Positions 1 through 13,353 are shown, counted from the stretch's first letter. The stretch: DNA of 64,000 nucleotides from Anadara kagoshimensis (GCA_021292105.1 CM037865.1:68431356-68495355); one strand, 5' to 3'. Program-made: numbers and translations. Notes: a model not told the origin generated them from the sequence alone.

Positions 1-576
1 GTACATGTTGAGAGAAGACCACACATAATTGCTATCTTGAGGCCTTTTCATACGAGATAGTATCCAAACAAGCCGCAATATTGCTATGGTGATTTAAAGA
101 TCATGAAAGATCTCGTTATAAACATGACAGAATTGCTTAAAGAATTGTAATCGTGTGAAAACTGATATCTTTAAATGTCTATTGCGTAATTGGGAAAATT
201 TCTAAATCGTCTTAATTCTAAATTTAGAAACCAATAATTAAGTGTAGTGGAGGACACAAGAAAGCGCTATAAAAACTCATACCAAAATCAGAGTCAGTAC
301 GTGATAGGGATACCAGAAATATTTTTTTTTCAATTTAAAACCATTACTTAGCAACGGCTAATGCAACCAAGAACACGATCCAAACATATTACGATAACAA
401 CGGCTCTTCTAAACGAGATCAAACAGACAAACTCATATTGAAAATGCTGGTTATAGAACACTTGAAATTGGACGTGTATCTGGAATGTCCACGACAATTT
501 TGATGGATAATAATAAATTGTATGCATAGCTCGCATTTTCATATGAGTTAACTTTTTACAATAAATAAATAAACAA

Positions 577-960
577 GATTAAACACAAAAATACTTGTGA
601 AAGTTCAAAACATTTTCAAAGGAATCAAAGCGTAAGATAACGTTAAGATGAAGTGAAACACGCAGAATTTCATCAGGAATCTCAGGCCCGGTGCTCCGAA
701 GTGTGAGCATCTTCTGGTACCTACGTATGCTAACAACGTGTATAATAAATTTTGAATGAAAAGAACATTACACTACGCTCGTTACATCAAATATATCAAT
801 GACAACCGTTGATAGAGAGAAATACTTATCGATAATATTATGACAGCGACCATGTTTCAGGGCCTTAAACGAATAAGTTTGCTTGCAATATCAAACAAAA
901 CAATCTTATTGTCAGCAGATAACATTGTTATATGAAGTTGTACTAATTTGTTTGTGAAAC

Positions 961-998
<38 letters not shown>

Positions 999-1215
999 AT
1001 AATATATATATATATATATATATCAGACGTAGATATATTTCTACATAGAAGAGCAAAGTTAACAACAGAAAAATGGAAGTCATCATTATTATCACATGAC
1101 TCCAAATGTAGAACTTCTTTAGTGTGAATAGTTAGGTGTCAGTCCAAATTTGAAGCAATGCTTGAGAAATCAGTCGTAAGTTACATTTTAAACTCACTAG
1201 CATATTTAACATTGA
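577..1215 (-). pseudogene. Decayed retroelement 3' fragment with reverse-transcriptase remnant (copy A)
   Basis: Reading leftwards, the segment aligns with the better copy at 28337-29000. It begins with a decayed coding part (about 1215 down to 1030) that keeps the pattern around DDF, VNF and NIS, corresponding to DDFNVSIVNF and NIPAS in the better copy. In-frame stops break it upstream, at about 1184 and about 1145. A (TA)n tract at 961-1023 interrupts it, and the untranslated tail follows to about 577. The insertion predates the A/B duplication, because the same decayed copy is at 26301-26930. It is not functional. Confidence 0.8.
961..1023. repeat. (TA)n microsatellite
   Basis: About 63 bases of almost pure TA with two AATA interruptions, lying inside the decayed reverse-transcriptase fragment. 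The matching site in copy B (near 26684) has only about 11 bases of TA, so the tract expanded or contracted after the duplication. Confidence 0.97.
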
Positions 1216-1433
1216 CATATTCTAAATCAAAAATTTCATTATTCCCATAAAAATCACAAATAGGAAATTCGGTTGGTTTTTGGTAAATGAGCAGTTTTTA
1301 TTGCATTGTTTTTTGAGAAAAAATCTAAAATTGTTTGGTATTATTACACTACGATTAATGAAGTTATTATTTAAGCAGAAATATACTAACCGCAATGAGT
1401 TATCATTTACGTACGTAAGAACTCATGGTGACG

Positions 1434-2466
1434 CTTGGTATTTTAATATGCTTAAGATTACGCCTTGAAGCCAATCTTTACATACTGGGATGGGAAGATT
1501 TGTCATTTACATACGCTGGTTGATTCAAAATTCTTACCCTTGAGAATTTGGTTTTAAGTATATTGCTTTTTCTTTTATATTTACCACTAAATACGTAAAC
1601 AGAGATGTTTGGAATAATGCTATCGGTTTTTTTCTAATTTTATATTGTAGTATTGATTCTGAAATACTAGCGTAAATCCTTTCTGATAATAACTTTAGAC
1701 ACATACATGAAATAAATGTTTACTGTTTACTTTTTTTACATTTGAAAATATTAAAACAAATTTTTTTTAAAAAAAATTTTGATCCGAGTACTACTGATAA
1801 GAAATTTTATCCTGAAACAGTCCTCTGGTGTTACAAAAGTAAGACAGGTTGAGTACTATAATCAACACAGCATTAAAGATTTCAATAAAGTCCACACTTT
1901 GATACGGGAGTTCACTAATACATTGATATATTGAAACTTTGATGAAATGTTGTAAGATTTGTGTGTTTATCTAATGCTCTCAATAATCAACGTGGGATTT
2001 GTATTTAAAGAGTTTAAATGGACAAGCGCTTATTTTGATAAAACACACTATTAATGTTTTAGATTTATCCGTGTAAAATTAGGAGAATAAAATCAATACT
2101 AGTGAAATTATTGCAATCTCCATACTAGTATGTAGGGAATACAAAATAATGTTTTGCTAACTTTGTTGAACATTAAGTGAATGTGTTCAATATTTCGTTA
2201 TAATTGTGGTCAGCACATATTCAAACGACTTATGCATTCTGTAACAATAATAACCTAATTGTCAAGATTATGTATTTGTTTTGCATTTGGAAAATATTTT
2301 AATCGATAATATTTGGTTATGTTTTAAAAAATCATCAAATTAAACAACAAATTGTATAACATAAAACGAGTTGTGACAATGTCATTTAGACAAAAATGAC
2401 AGTTAATAATAAAAACTAAAATAGGTAACCATTTCAAGTGTCTTTGGAAATGTTCACACGGTTGGT
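1434..2466. other. 1.03-kb block present in copy A only
   Basis: The flanks are contiguous in copy B near 27115 (TGATGACG followed directly by TAAAATTGC), so this block was either inserted in A or deleted from B. It is A+T rich with no long reading frame. It contains one recognisable item, a fragment of the 337-bp repeat family at 1776-1840. No terminal inverted repeats were seen. Confidence 0.75.
1776..1840 (+). repeat. Diverged fragment of the 337-bp repeat family
   Basis: The order of short blocks (TTTTGATCC, then ACTACTGAT, then a C-TGAAAC-G-CTCTGGTG-like stretch) matches the monomer end found at 50434-51354, where the blocks read TTTTGGTCC, ACTACTGATG and CGAAACGGCCGTCTAGTG. It is a single degenerate copy. 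Confidence 0.6.
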
Positions 2467-3741
2467 TAAAATTGCATTTTATGAACAAATCAGATCTAAA
2501 ATATGTAGTCAGATAAAGCTATTTAAAGATTACCTTCCTGGGATTGTTCATGGAATGTTCACGTAGATTAAGTGTTTATATGAAAAAAGATCAATTGTTG
2601 AAAAATTGCAATGAATTATATAATTATATTGACAGGAAACCACTGTCGCTACTGGAATTGTCAGACATTATATAATAATTTATCACATTTTCCACATCCA
2701 AAAAGACTTTCTCTGCTACATCCATTTGGCAATTCAAAATATATGTGTTTTTATAACGTAATTGTTTCTTCATTTTCAACTCGTTGTGTTCAAGTATTAA
2801 TGATTATCAATTATTTATATAGACTTTTGATTGTGATATATTATGTAAATACGATTTTAATGTCAGTTGTTGGGGTTTGTTTCTGTAATTAAATTGATAA
2901 AATAAAATGTCTAGAAAGACATTGAACTGAAAAAACACTGCAGAACTCCCTCTAATTTCCTTTAGTATTTTGAGATCATAATTAACATGTATCTGTATAC
3001 TTATTACACTCTGTTTTAGCCTTTAGGTATTTGGAAAAGAGAAGATATCAAAATAAAAATGACAAAAAACTTACAAGTTAATACAAGCGTAGGTCGCAAA
3101 ATGTAAAGAAACTAATTCAGGTTAAACAGAATGAATATGTATGACGTTATGTACAGACACACATATATGATGGTATAACATTTGTTGAATTATTCAATAT
3201 AGCTTGTCTATAGAATATCAATCACTTGTAACACTTATTGAAACTTGAGTAAGATATCAGCGCCTACAAACTTATAACCTAAATACCAGCATAAAATCAC
3301 AATTTAACAGAAAACACTAAATGTAAATATAAAGTTAAGGCACAAATTAAAAAAAAATAAAAATATAGAACAAAATCACCCTATAGAAGATTTTTACGGG
3401 CAAATATATCTGCACAGTCGTAAGTATGAAGGAACATAAAATGAATATCAGATTCATATCTTGTTACAGCAAATATAGTTGCAATACATTAAATGTATCA
3501 TATACAAAGGTCATGCTAAAATCTAATTAATGTGAAATGCTATACAATGAAGTGTGTAGGAGAATATTCTGCGTAAAAATGAAACAATCTGATAAAGGTT
3601 TTAAAAGGACAGGATATAAAGATATTAAAAAATATACAGCTATATACATGGATCATATCAGTTACAAGTTCAATGTTTTTATGTAATTAGAATGTTTTGT
3701 TTTTCAATAAAGGTAAGTTTGATACAGTTATTGTTTCGTTT
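2467..3741. other. Non-coding stretch, no feature recognised
   Basis: A+T-rich duplicated sequence. Copy B carries three retroelement-associated or unknown insertions within the matching interval (27284-27388, about 27885-29083 and 29277-29488), and copy A preserves the uninterrupted sites. A 93-codon open frame at 2611-2892 is broken by an insertion in copy B and resembles no known protein. Confidence 0.6.
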
Positions 3742-3896
3742 AAACACAATTGTGATTGCAAACGTGGCTGGTGAAGCCAGCTAAGCAAGAGGTGCCTACC
3801 CTTCCAGAGGACCCGGCTTCACTTTCCTGGTGGAAGTTCACGTGTCTAACCTAACTTGTACTTATCGGACATGAATAAGTATGTCTGTTTTTGATT
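3742..3896 (+). repeat. Retroelement 3' tail fragment
   Basis: It carries the family tail in sense orientation: the CACGTGGC-like start, AGCTAGC-type box, CTTCCAGAGGACCCGG, TGGTGGAAGTTCACGTGTCTAACC, then GGACATGAATAAGTATGTCTG and a TTTTTGATT end. It is shared with 29921-30077, so it predates the A/B duplication. An internal gap removes the AAGTTTTTACTTTGC segment. Confidence 0.85.
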
Positions 3897-6800
3897 GTTT
3901 GTTATATATTGCAGACAAATTTTTTGTTCGCAATTAAAGTTTGATAGGTTTATTACACCTCCTATATAATAAACCGTATATTTTTGGGGGTTTTCACATG
4001 ACATAAAACAAATGAAATCTTTCCCACAAAATTACTGTCAACTTCTGACAAAGTCTACCATATCGGCACAACCATATGATAAAACTATTATCACGAGATG
4101 TAACCAGGTGCAAGGTAGATAACTGTTGTCGTTTAGTAAACAAGAACAATGGTTGCCAGGCGTTTTTGCAGTTCGTCGGAAGCGAACATGCGTGATAAAG
4201 ATGCAGAAAAACAGAAAAAGAACCACACAAGTTTCATTGAAAATACTGTAAATGTATTGTATGAAAACAGAAAGAAAAGTTAACCTAGATTCTTACTCCA
4301 ATGGCGATGCCATCAGCAAACAACTCTTTTGAAGGTTGGCAATTCTGAATGTACACATGCTAGAGGAAAATTATTATATACTATAACAAATTAAAATGAT
4401 TGCATATTTCCAGTAATAGTATCAGAGCTTTTTGAGTAGGGTTTTATAAGATTTTGTTATTTTAAAAACGTTAAGTTCCTTTCAAAGCATTTAGTCCCCG
4501 TCTCTTTTATGTCATTTTAACCCTTTAACGCTCTTAACCCCGCCTTTACGATGGATTTTAAGGTCTTCAGCGCATTTAGCATTTTTAGACGGCACAATCA
4601 ACTTAAACAAAATGTGAACTTGACTAGAGGTTGGCAGGTCATGATAGTTTACTGAAATAAAGCCAATCAAATCAACAAGTTTTATGTAAGACAAATAAGT
4701 GATTGCAAATATTGTATGATACAAGGGAAATACATAATGTCAACCATAGCAATTTATCTCTGTTGGTATGTATCATTACATCAATCAAGATTCTAGGTTA
4801 CGCAATATTTTGTAGACAAAAAGAAGTTTGGATATACTGCTCTGTTCACATATTATACTTTCGAACTTTTGTAAGATTACATTATCGAACATATAAAGGT
4901 CTTTAGCTTTTACTATTATATGAAATATGTATGTTTGAAATTATGACTTAAATGACAAATTCTGTCTCGGCTTTGATTAAAAAACCCAGTCTGTGTGTGT
5001 AGTTTTTATAGTTTAACTCAATATACACACATGTTTTACATTGTCATGCACATTGAAATCTTACCGCAAACATATATTTGGCATGTCATATATATATTTA
5101 AATCACTTTGCCAAATAAAATTTTATGGAATTTGTAATTATTGACTTGTTACTAGAATGCAAAAATGAATTTGGCCCTTCTGGACTACATATATGGATGT
5201 GTAAAGAATTCTGGAAGCATAAGTATCTTAACACTAGGTGTAAAGAGCAGAGCGAAGACCTGTTTGAGTAACTTAATGTGATTGTGGTCTCAAACTAAAG
5301 AAAATGTGGAAAAAAATAATTCGATCAGCTTTTGACAATAATTCAGGATGGGCTCGTTTTCCTGTCGTAATTTCTGACCTAAGAAATAATGTCTTTTAAC
5401 ACAAATAATTTTTACAATTAATATTTCAAATAATTTTACAAATAAACATATTGGCTTAGATTATTTATAATACAGCCAAAATACAACGGAAAACAATATA
5501 AGTAAATCTACATGGCGTCCATGTTTGTCTTCAATTCTTTAAATAAGCATTGTCCTTAACGACTATAAACAGGTTGTATCGCATATAATCCAAGTTGATG
5601 AATACGTCTATTTTACAGTCTTTTCGTTCATTATGTGATGTCTACTTAATTTTACATAGAAATAAAATGTGCATTTAAAATTGCATTATCTATTTTCTGT
5701 TAATAAATGAACATTTACTTTAAAGTCTTTACTTGATCACCATCACTATTTTATTTTGACATTTTCATGTAAGTAATCTAATTTGTATAACCGCTGTGTT
5801 CGCGGAAAAACATTGTGTAGAACTTAATCTAAGAAGAACCGATAAACTTTAATGATTTTGTAATCGTCATATATGTGTTCTTGAAACCATTTAAACAACA
5901 CTCCAATCCATGTTTGAATCTTATCCCTAAACGGTAAAATAATGAAAACTAAGAAAGTAATGTAAAACATGCAACACGGACTGGGAGCGTTAAAAAGCTT
6001 TACACACGATACGTGTTAAAATGAAACTGAAAAGAACATGGGATTTTACGATATCAAAATAATTCATATACAGAGGCATCAGAGTTATTGACAACATTGT
6101 GAAAGGGACAAAAACATTTGTGACATCCTTAATAACCCTCGGCAACAATTTATGACATGGGTTATTTTATTTGTTTTTGTTGCCTGCACTCTTTTTGAAA
6201 TTGCATTGAACCTTAAATAATTAAGATATTTGGTACATGTATTAGATATATGTCTGATGAACTGATGATAGAAAAATATTAAAAGCTCAGTTCCGCTTTT
6301 TAACAGATTCATACTCAAAACATTTCCCCCGCTTGTTAATTAAACAATGAAAGCAAATGATCACAGTGCAAAACAATGGTTGATTTATATTTTCATGAAT
6401 TATGTATAAAATTTCACACTTGTACCAAATGTGTTTCTTCCACCAAACCATATTGATGGCATTTATAGCAATTCGTTGAGAATGATTGATATATTAATCA
6501 ATTTGTTTGTTCAGAGCGGTTCTTAATCTATTTTGAAATTAAATAAGGTTTTGGGTAATTAATATACAAAAGAAGATTTAATATTTCAAGTTTAATTTAA
6601 TTTCAATATCAGTGTAAGGGAGATTAAATTGCTAAGACAAAAAAGTCTTTAGATTGATAATCTGCGATAACGTTATTTTTTCTATGTTATGTAAATTAAA
6701 AGCATACACATCCTTAAATGTCTGTTTCCGTTTGATCATTGACTGATAATATTTAACTTAATTGTGCATATGGTAGCTTGTGTGAACCTGGTAAAGAAAG

Positions 6801-7568
6801 CACGTGTATTGCATTTTCAAATCAGGGGTTTTCCTTTTATTATAAATTTGCTATTTCATACCAAACATTTCATTCCTCGAACTATAATCTTTCATGCTTT
6901 TTATTTAGTATGTTATTCTAAAATATAGGGTTGAAATATAAGTTAATCTTTGTCGGTATGACAAATTACGGTTTATTGAGGCAAATATAACAGTATGTGA
7001 TGTTTTTTACAATCCCTTTTATTCAAATAAAGGTAGTGTGTTGACATTTAGACCATTGATAGACATGCAACACGAAAGCGAAATAGGAACGATATAGAGA
7101 AAATCAAATGTTTTTCTGAACATAATATGGAAATTGAAATTGGTACAATGTTTAAGCACCATACCTGTCAGATCTATTATTATTTAATTCAAAACCTCAA
7201 AATGACTTTCGAATTCATTCAAGATCTGCGTTTGTAATTCTGCCTTTTCGCAGTATCTATAGACTTTAAAATGTTGATGTGTTTTGTACAAGACAGCAAA
7301 TGATTGTTTTATATGATTTGATCCAACGATTTCACACATCCATTCAATTTTTGTTTGGTACTCATGTGACAGACGTCATTGAACATGATTTAAAAAAATA
7401 TTTTGATTATTGTGACTGATGCTAGAATGTTTCATATTGGAATCATTAAAATCATGTCTTTAATTACCCTTGACGTAACTACGAGATTGAGTAAATGTTT
7501 CATGTTCATTACGCAATACTTACTGCTAAAACATATTTCCTTTAAGGAGCCAATTTTCTCGTAACTCG
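3897..7568. other. Non-coding duplicated stretch
   Basis: No gene or repeat family was recognised. About 230 bases (4165-4392) are missing from copy B, where flanking sequence joins near 30345. Short open frames at 3994-4230, 4512-4724, 4703-4906 and 6085-6318 are not supported: they lie in ordinary A+T-rich DNA and look like no known protein. The most conserved part relative to copy B is 6590-6835. Confidence 0.6.
6590..6835. other. Block unusually conserved between copies A and B
   Basis: Only two or three substitutions separate this block from 32583-32828, against roughly 4 to 10% difference in neighbouring sequence. It is non-coding by frame and rich in TTAA and TAATTA-like motifs. It may be a regulatory element, an RNA gene or a gene-conversion tract; the sequence alone does not decide. 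Confidence 0.4.
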
Positions 7569-7611
7569 GACAGAAAAATCTCACGCGCACAAGTGCTAGA
7601 TTTTTTCTGTC
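7569..7611. repeat. Short hairpin, conserved in both copies
   Basis: GACAGAAAAATCT is followed after about 16 bases by AGATTTTTTCTGTC, giving 13-base arms with one bulge. Copy B has the same arms at about 33566-33604 with a shorter loop. The loop changed length while both arms were kept. Confidence 0.6.
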
Positions 7612-7966
7612 TCGTCCAGTTTGCCTGGTAATGCCTCACGCGACAATTGAACAATCAGGATGACGTATCCAATCATTCTGCTTGACGTCATTAAAACAAA
7701 GCGTTTATTTTTATATTTTTTAAATATGTGTTTTATTTTACTTTTTACTTAAAAAAATGTTATTGTCAGAGTTGTTTTATGTTCGCATTGAATACATATC
7801 GTTGATATATTAAAATTTTGAAGTATTGTCGATCGGATTATTTTCAAAGGGCGGATCTGTACAATGCATAAAGTGCCCCAGAGGCATGCAAGGGGCCCCA
7901 TGAGGGTACGTGTTTTGCTTTGTACGTATCGTAGTTATAAACACTTTACTGGTACGAGAAATAAAT

Positions 7967-8093
7967 CTGTCAACTGTTTGCGACCGAAACGGGTTGATAT
8001 CAGTCTCGGATGATGTGATGTAACATATCCCATATATTACATCACATCACCCTTTACTGAGATCACCCGGTATCGTCCCCAAACAGGTGACAG
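7967..8093. repeat. 127-bp near-complete palindrome (hairpin or MITE-like), copy A
   Basis: The two halves are inverted copies of about 62 bases separated by only CCC. The outer ends read CTGTCAACTGTTTG and CAAACAGGTGACAG, and the centre reads GATGTGATGTAACATAT then ATATATTACATCACATC. Identity between arms is about 80%. It could be a miniature inverted-repeat element or a source of hairpin RNA. It is also present in copy B at 34390-34516. Confidence 0.8.
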
Positions 8094-8401
8094 ATTCTAT
8101 TAATCTAGCATTATTCTTTAGAAAACAACAACTATTACAATTATATTGAAGTTGTTAAGTGCCTACAGCTCAAATTTTTGTAGGAATAAATGTCTAGATT
8201 CACAACCGTTATATAATAAATAAGACTATAGGAAGAACTCACATTTTAACACATCGACAAAGAAATAAGAAGTCGTTAATTTTCAAAATAATTAGATTAC
8301 ATATTATACCAGTTTTACTTATTTGAAACCGTTGTCATTTATTATCGAATATTTTAATAGGTATTAAATAGAGAGTTACCCTCCCCCTTTTTAATAATAA
8401 A

Positions 8402-8615
8402 AGTAAAAACAAACATACCAATCTATGTCCAACCACAATCCAAAAGCAAAGTATAAACTATGAATAAGCCAAATTAGGTCAAAGACGCAAACGTCAACCA
8501 GGGAAGTGGATCAGACGCCATGGAAAGGTAAGCACTTCTTGTTAAGGTATCTACACTCCCCAAGTGTGAAATAAAATTGGGAAGAAAAGGAACATGGAAC
8601 TGATCTCGATATCAT
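8402..8615 (-). repeat. Retroelement 3' tail fragment
   Basis: The left end reads AAAAACAAACATACCAATC, the complement of the family 3' end. It is followed by AATCCAAAAGCAAAGT, the CCAGGGAAGTG box, GGTAAGCAC and GGAACATGGAACT. The same fragment is at 34826-35035 in copy B, so it is older than the duplication. Confidence 0.85.
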
Positions 8616-9215
8616 AATTCAGTATCGCTGTCTAATGCTTGAACCAGATATTTTTAACGATTTTAAATAAAATATCCAGAAAATTCGTACAGTAAATCTT
8701 ATCACTGCAACGTAAATACATTTTTGATGAATAATTATACTTGTAGAGTAAATAACGAGTGATTTCAGTCTACAACGTTCTGTCATGAACAACATAAAGA
8801 CATTAACATATCAACATCACAATTTGTGTTGATCTTTTTTATTAATTTGTCAATCAATTTGAAGCATATCAGTTCATGCCAAAACGCAATGGAAAAAAAA
8901 ACACAAAAAGGAAAAAAAAATAAGCTTTGTTCTTGAATATAACAATGAACTTAACATTAAGGATGTAGCAGATATCAGTTTGTAACTGATGGATGTCTGG
9001 GTTTTAGTTTATACCAAAGACAAATACCAACAGATACGGATACAACTGATTTTAACGGTATCAAGTGGTAATCGATTCATTTCTAAAATTTAAGGTTGTA
9101 ATATTTATTTATTCTGTTGTCTATCGTTATAAGAGATCACAAACAAATTAACATATTGCTATACATTTAGCATAAAACTAAGACAAATACTTAGCTTCAT
9201 GAGTTAAACATAAAT

Positions 9216-9302
9216 TGGAAGTTCATGTGTTTAAACTGATTTGCCAGCTTCAAAGTTTTTACTTTGCTTTTTGATTATGGGCATGCACTTTTAAGTTTGT
9301 TC
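9216..9302 (+). repeat. Short retroelement 3' tail fragment
   Basis: TGGAAGTTCATGTGT, CAAAGTTTTTACTTTGC and ATGGGCATG followed by TAAGTTTGTT match the last 90 bases of the family tail. The copy B partner is at 35630-35716. It is strongly truncated on its 5' side. Confidence 0.75.
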
Positions 9303-12300
9303 ACGGTTTATTGTATTATATATACAAAAACATTTCATACACGCTATCTTCCTGGTGCATCAAAAGTTACAAAGTGGATGACATAAAGTATAAAGCACTT
9401 TAGAACATCGATAATAGAGAAGCATTTCAGTTTAGTAGTTCATCTTATTCTTATTAAAACGTATGTTTCTACTATTTGTTCCTATATGTGATAGAGTAGT
9501 CGCATGTAGATATATTCAAGAGAAAACTGTTGCAGTGCAATATGCATTGCAATGACTATTTTCATAATCAAATGTGTATTTTAGTAAACTGCATACTAAT
9601 AAGTAACATATAAAAAAGGACAAAAACTTTCTGGTAACAAAGAAACTGTACTTGTGATAAAAATATACACCAGAATGACCTCAGGAGTATGCATAACTTC
9701 CAAAAAAAACCGAACAACATTGAATGTGTATTATGTAATATATACCATAATGAACCGATTATTTACCATATTAGAAGAGACAGACAAACAGAAGCGTTAA
9801 CAATCATGAAGCAATTTGTATTAATTCACGATGAGTGCCTAAATTAGGTTTCAATATACAACTCAAGATCATGTCTAGTTGTTTAGGTTCAGTTGTCACT
9901 GCAATTACACAAACCCAAGTGAAATATGTTACCTGGATAATGATCCTTCTTTCCGGAAAATAAAAATGTGAATTGCTCAAGCTTGATTTGCATTCAAAGC
10001 CCTGCCAGTTGAGAAAATATTCTTTTGTCTAAATTGCTTAACGTCTGATGTGAATGTGAAGTAAACAGCGTTTGATTTATTGTTTTTCAATCCTTAAATG
10101 AATAAAACCTAATTTTGGTTTCACAATATGATCAAAGCACTATTGTATTCCTATACTGCGAGTGTAGTGCTGTAACAATGGTTTAATATGTAATATTGAT
10201 AATGCTTTGCTGAACAGTTGATATGTTTAAATTTTAAAAGGTTTCAATGAAGCTGAGATTCACGGCCGTGTATATAGGTGCAATACAAATCTTGTAACTT
10301 AAGTGAGATTATACCTTTGCAACAGACAATTTAACTAAAACAACAAAAACAAACGTGGTTTGAAAACAAAAGAACAGCGTATTTAACAACATTTTACCAT
10401 GGACAAAGGTATTTACAAGAACATCTATGTTATTGCAGTCACATTTGTCATTATCAAAGGATTAGATAATAATTCGAAGGATGTAAAAAAACATAAATAT
10501 AGATTTGTAAACCAAAACTACTGTGACAAAATGAAAAGTAATAAAAAATGAGGGGATTATAACGAGGTTTTACTGTATATTTATTATACTTTAAAGGTTT
10601 GCCATCTCCGTTTTAGATGTTCTTTATTTAACTGACTACTACAAAATCTTCAAAACACATAAGTAAATCCTCCAGCACGAGGTATTAGCATAACACCATC
10701 GAAAGCAAAAATAAAATTAATAACGCATATATTGAGCCAATTCCTATTCTCTGAAACAGGTCAGTAGGTTTGTTCTCTAAAAAAAATCAAGGTTGCTGGT
10801 ATCAATATTGTTTATGATTCAAGCTTTGTCAAGTACAAATTCCTTCGGTTTCGGCTGTGTATTACCTTTCTTTTTCTGTCGTTAACAAATGCTTGCTACG
10901 GAAGACGCAAAGACAATGATTTTATTACAAAAATAACTTTAATGTGTTTATTTAAGTCTTGTTTTTCTCTCAAACATTTGTAATATCTGTAATATCCTAC
11001 AGACTACGTCTGATAATTCATAAACCAATTTATATCTTTTGAGATGTTTACTGTGACATTTTACGAACAAAATCTGTGTAATAATACAACATGTCCTTAC
11101 TCTTTTTGATATTATACATATTTTAACACTAATTTGTAGATATGCCAATCTGCTGGGACAGTCTGCTGCTTACTATGGAACATATTGTGATATACATTAA
11201 GCATATGGTATCGTTTTATTTATAACCTTAAATTTCCTGCCTTGATCAACTAGTTGCACCATATAACTAAAAATAAAATAAATAAAATAAACAGATTTAG
11301 TTATAATCAAATCTGCCGCAATATATAAGTATGTGATGAATTTTCCAATAAGTATAACCTCTAAATCCACGCCTTATATCTATAAAACGTACATGTATCT
11401 CTAGTATTCTTAACGTCAAAATTTTGGTAAAACAAATTCATGACACTGCTTTATATTTGACTTATAAACATTGTATTAGTCGGCCAATTCAATGATAGCG
11501 ACTTGACTCTGAAACACAATTGCATGGTATGCTTGTATACTGTAAATGATATAATTATATCTTTTCTTTCTGATTTTGTCTAGTACCGAATGACACTGTA
11601 TTTCTGGGTTAACATTTGAGATTATTGATAGTCATGAATCTTAATAGAAATGCAAGAAAACGACAATTTATTTATAAAAAGACGGAAATCACGCTGTCTT
11701 TCACCCATCATGCGATAATAGAAGCAAAAAACTAAATTGTACAAGGATAATTCTCAATTGCTATAAATTATTCCCATAAGTTAAACCATTTCATAGGGTA
11801 ATCACAACAAAAGTCGGAATTGACTATATTCACAAAGTACAAAAAATAATTCCTGGGGAATTAGCCAATAAAAAACTTGGTTGTCTATGTCAAAAACATT
11901 TGCCTTGAACAAGATGATTCCATGGATGACGTAAAGACTCCAGAAGCGCAATAAGTCTTGTATATCTAAGTGTTAGATTCGCATTTGACACCAATTTTAG
12001 TGTGCATCGTCAGATTGAAAGTATGTTGACGAAATCATATATTTTATGTTGTTTAACTGACACCGGAGCATAACACATTTTTTTCAAATTATTTAAACGA
12101 TGCCAAATAAAGACTCTGGTCCTTTAGTTAAGATGACATCAGTGAATATACGATAATCATTTTGTTGATTTAAGCTCAATGCTTTCTTTTGTTTCTCAAT
12201 ATATTTTTGCAACGCCTTTCATACAATTTCAATATTTTGACCGTGATATAAATAGCATACTCCTACAATATGTATTATTGTTTTCCAGCACAAGTGTTTG

Positions 12301-12690
12301 CTTATCGACTTAAAATTACATGTTATTTAAAAGATACGCGACAATTTGGTCAACATCATGCAAAAAGGTGATTTCTCCTAATGAGTAATATTTATGATTT
12401 ATGATTTTAATTTTGTCGCTATATATCCATTTTTGTTTCAAATGGTATATAACAATTTAAGCAGTTTGATATTAAAAACGTTTGAGCTAACTTAGATTCA
12501 ACTAAAAAGCCTTGTTTTCTATGCTAGAGATGTTTTAATAGATCAAATTTAAATAACTGATCATTCGTATCTATATATCTATATATCTGTCCATCTGTCA
12601 CTTCGCACTGAGCCGAATCAAATGTTAAATTCATATATATGTGTATAATTGTTATTCAACCATATAAAAAATAAAAATAACATCCAATCG
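9303..12690. other. Non-coding duplicated stretch
   Basis: A+T-rich sequence aligned throughout to about 35717-39360. No gene was recognised. About 87 extra bases occur in copy B near 37350-37435. A short run at 10115-10170 (GATCAAAGCACTATTGTATTCC, split here by position: the motif starts at 10128) weakly resembles the end of the 337-bp repeat monomer. From about 12480 to 12640 the two copies cannot be aligned by eye. Confidence 0.6.
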
Positions 12691-12736
12691 GAAAGTTTTT
12701 ACTCCGCTTTTGGATAGTGTTTTGGACATGGATCTA
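12691..12736 (+). repeat. Very short retroelement 3' tail remnant
   Basis: GAAAGTTTTTACTCCGCTTTTGGAT and GGACATGGAT match the terminal part of the family tail. A longer version is at the equivalent place in copy B (39361-39432), which supports homology rather than chance. Confidence 0.55.
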
Positions 12737-13353
12737 TAACATGCAATTACATCTATATATATGCAACGGATACGGTAATTAGTCCCTGATATTTTTTCAT
12801 CTCTGTAATTGAACCGGAGATGAAAGGTTGTGGTCAATAATTTGTTTTATCACGCCTAAATCAGCTAACTTTGCAAAACATGCATATGTTTCTGTATTCC
12901 AGCATCTTTAACCAGAAAACAATTGATTTAGATTACATAATATTTACAAATACAGTATTGAATCTCATACGTATGCTATTGTATGTTCCAGACTTCTCAC
13001 GTATATAATTAAATCAAAATGCTTATTTAGGCTTCCTTTGATCGTGTTGGTTTTATTTTGTTGTGTATTTTTCTTTTGTGCAGCCGTATCCCTCACGATA
13101 TATTTCCGTGACATAATATATGTCTCTTCTAATGGTCAATTAAGTAAATACCACACGTACACAAAATGGTTAATTACATTCTTTACATCACAGAGGACTC
13201 CGCAAAATATCGCCCTGTTAAAATTTACAGAATATCTTCGTTTGTTTGCGCCACTTTTGTGATTTAAGCATAGAATGGTATATTTGATTTTATTAACGAT
13301 TGATGTCTAAGTGTTGTGAATGCAGGAACATTATTTAAATATCCCTCCCATTT

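Noticed and set aside
13038..13262. Forward frame with a hydrophobic start that looks like a signal peptide
   Set aside because: It starts at TTG rather than ATG and the matching copy (39780-40053) is frameshifted, so no secreted protein is supported.
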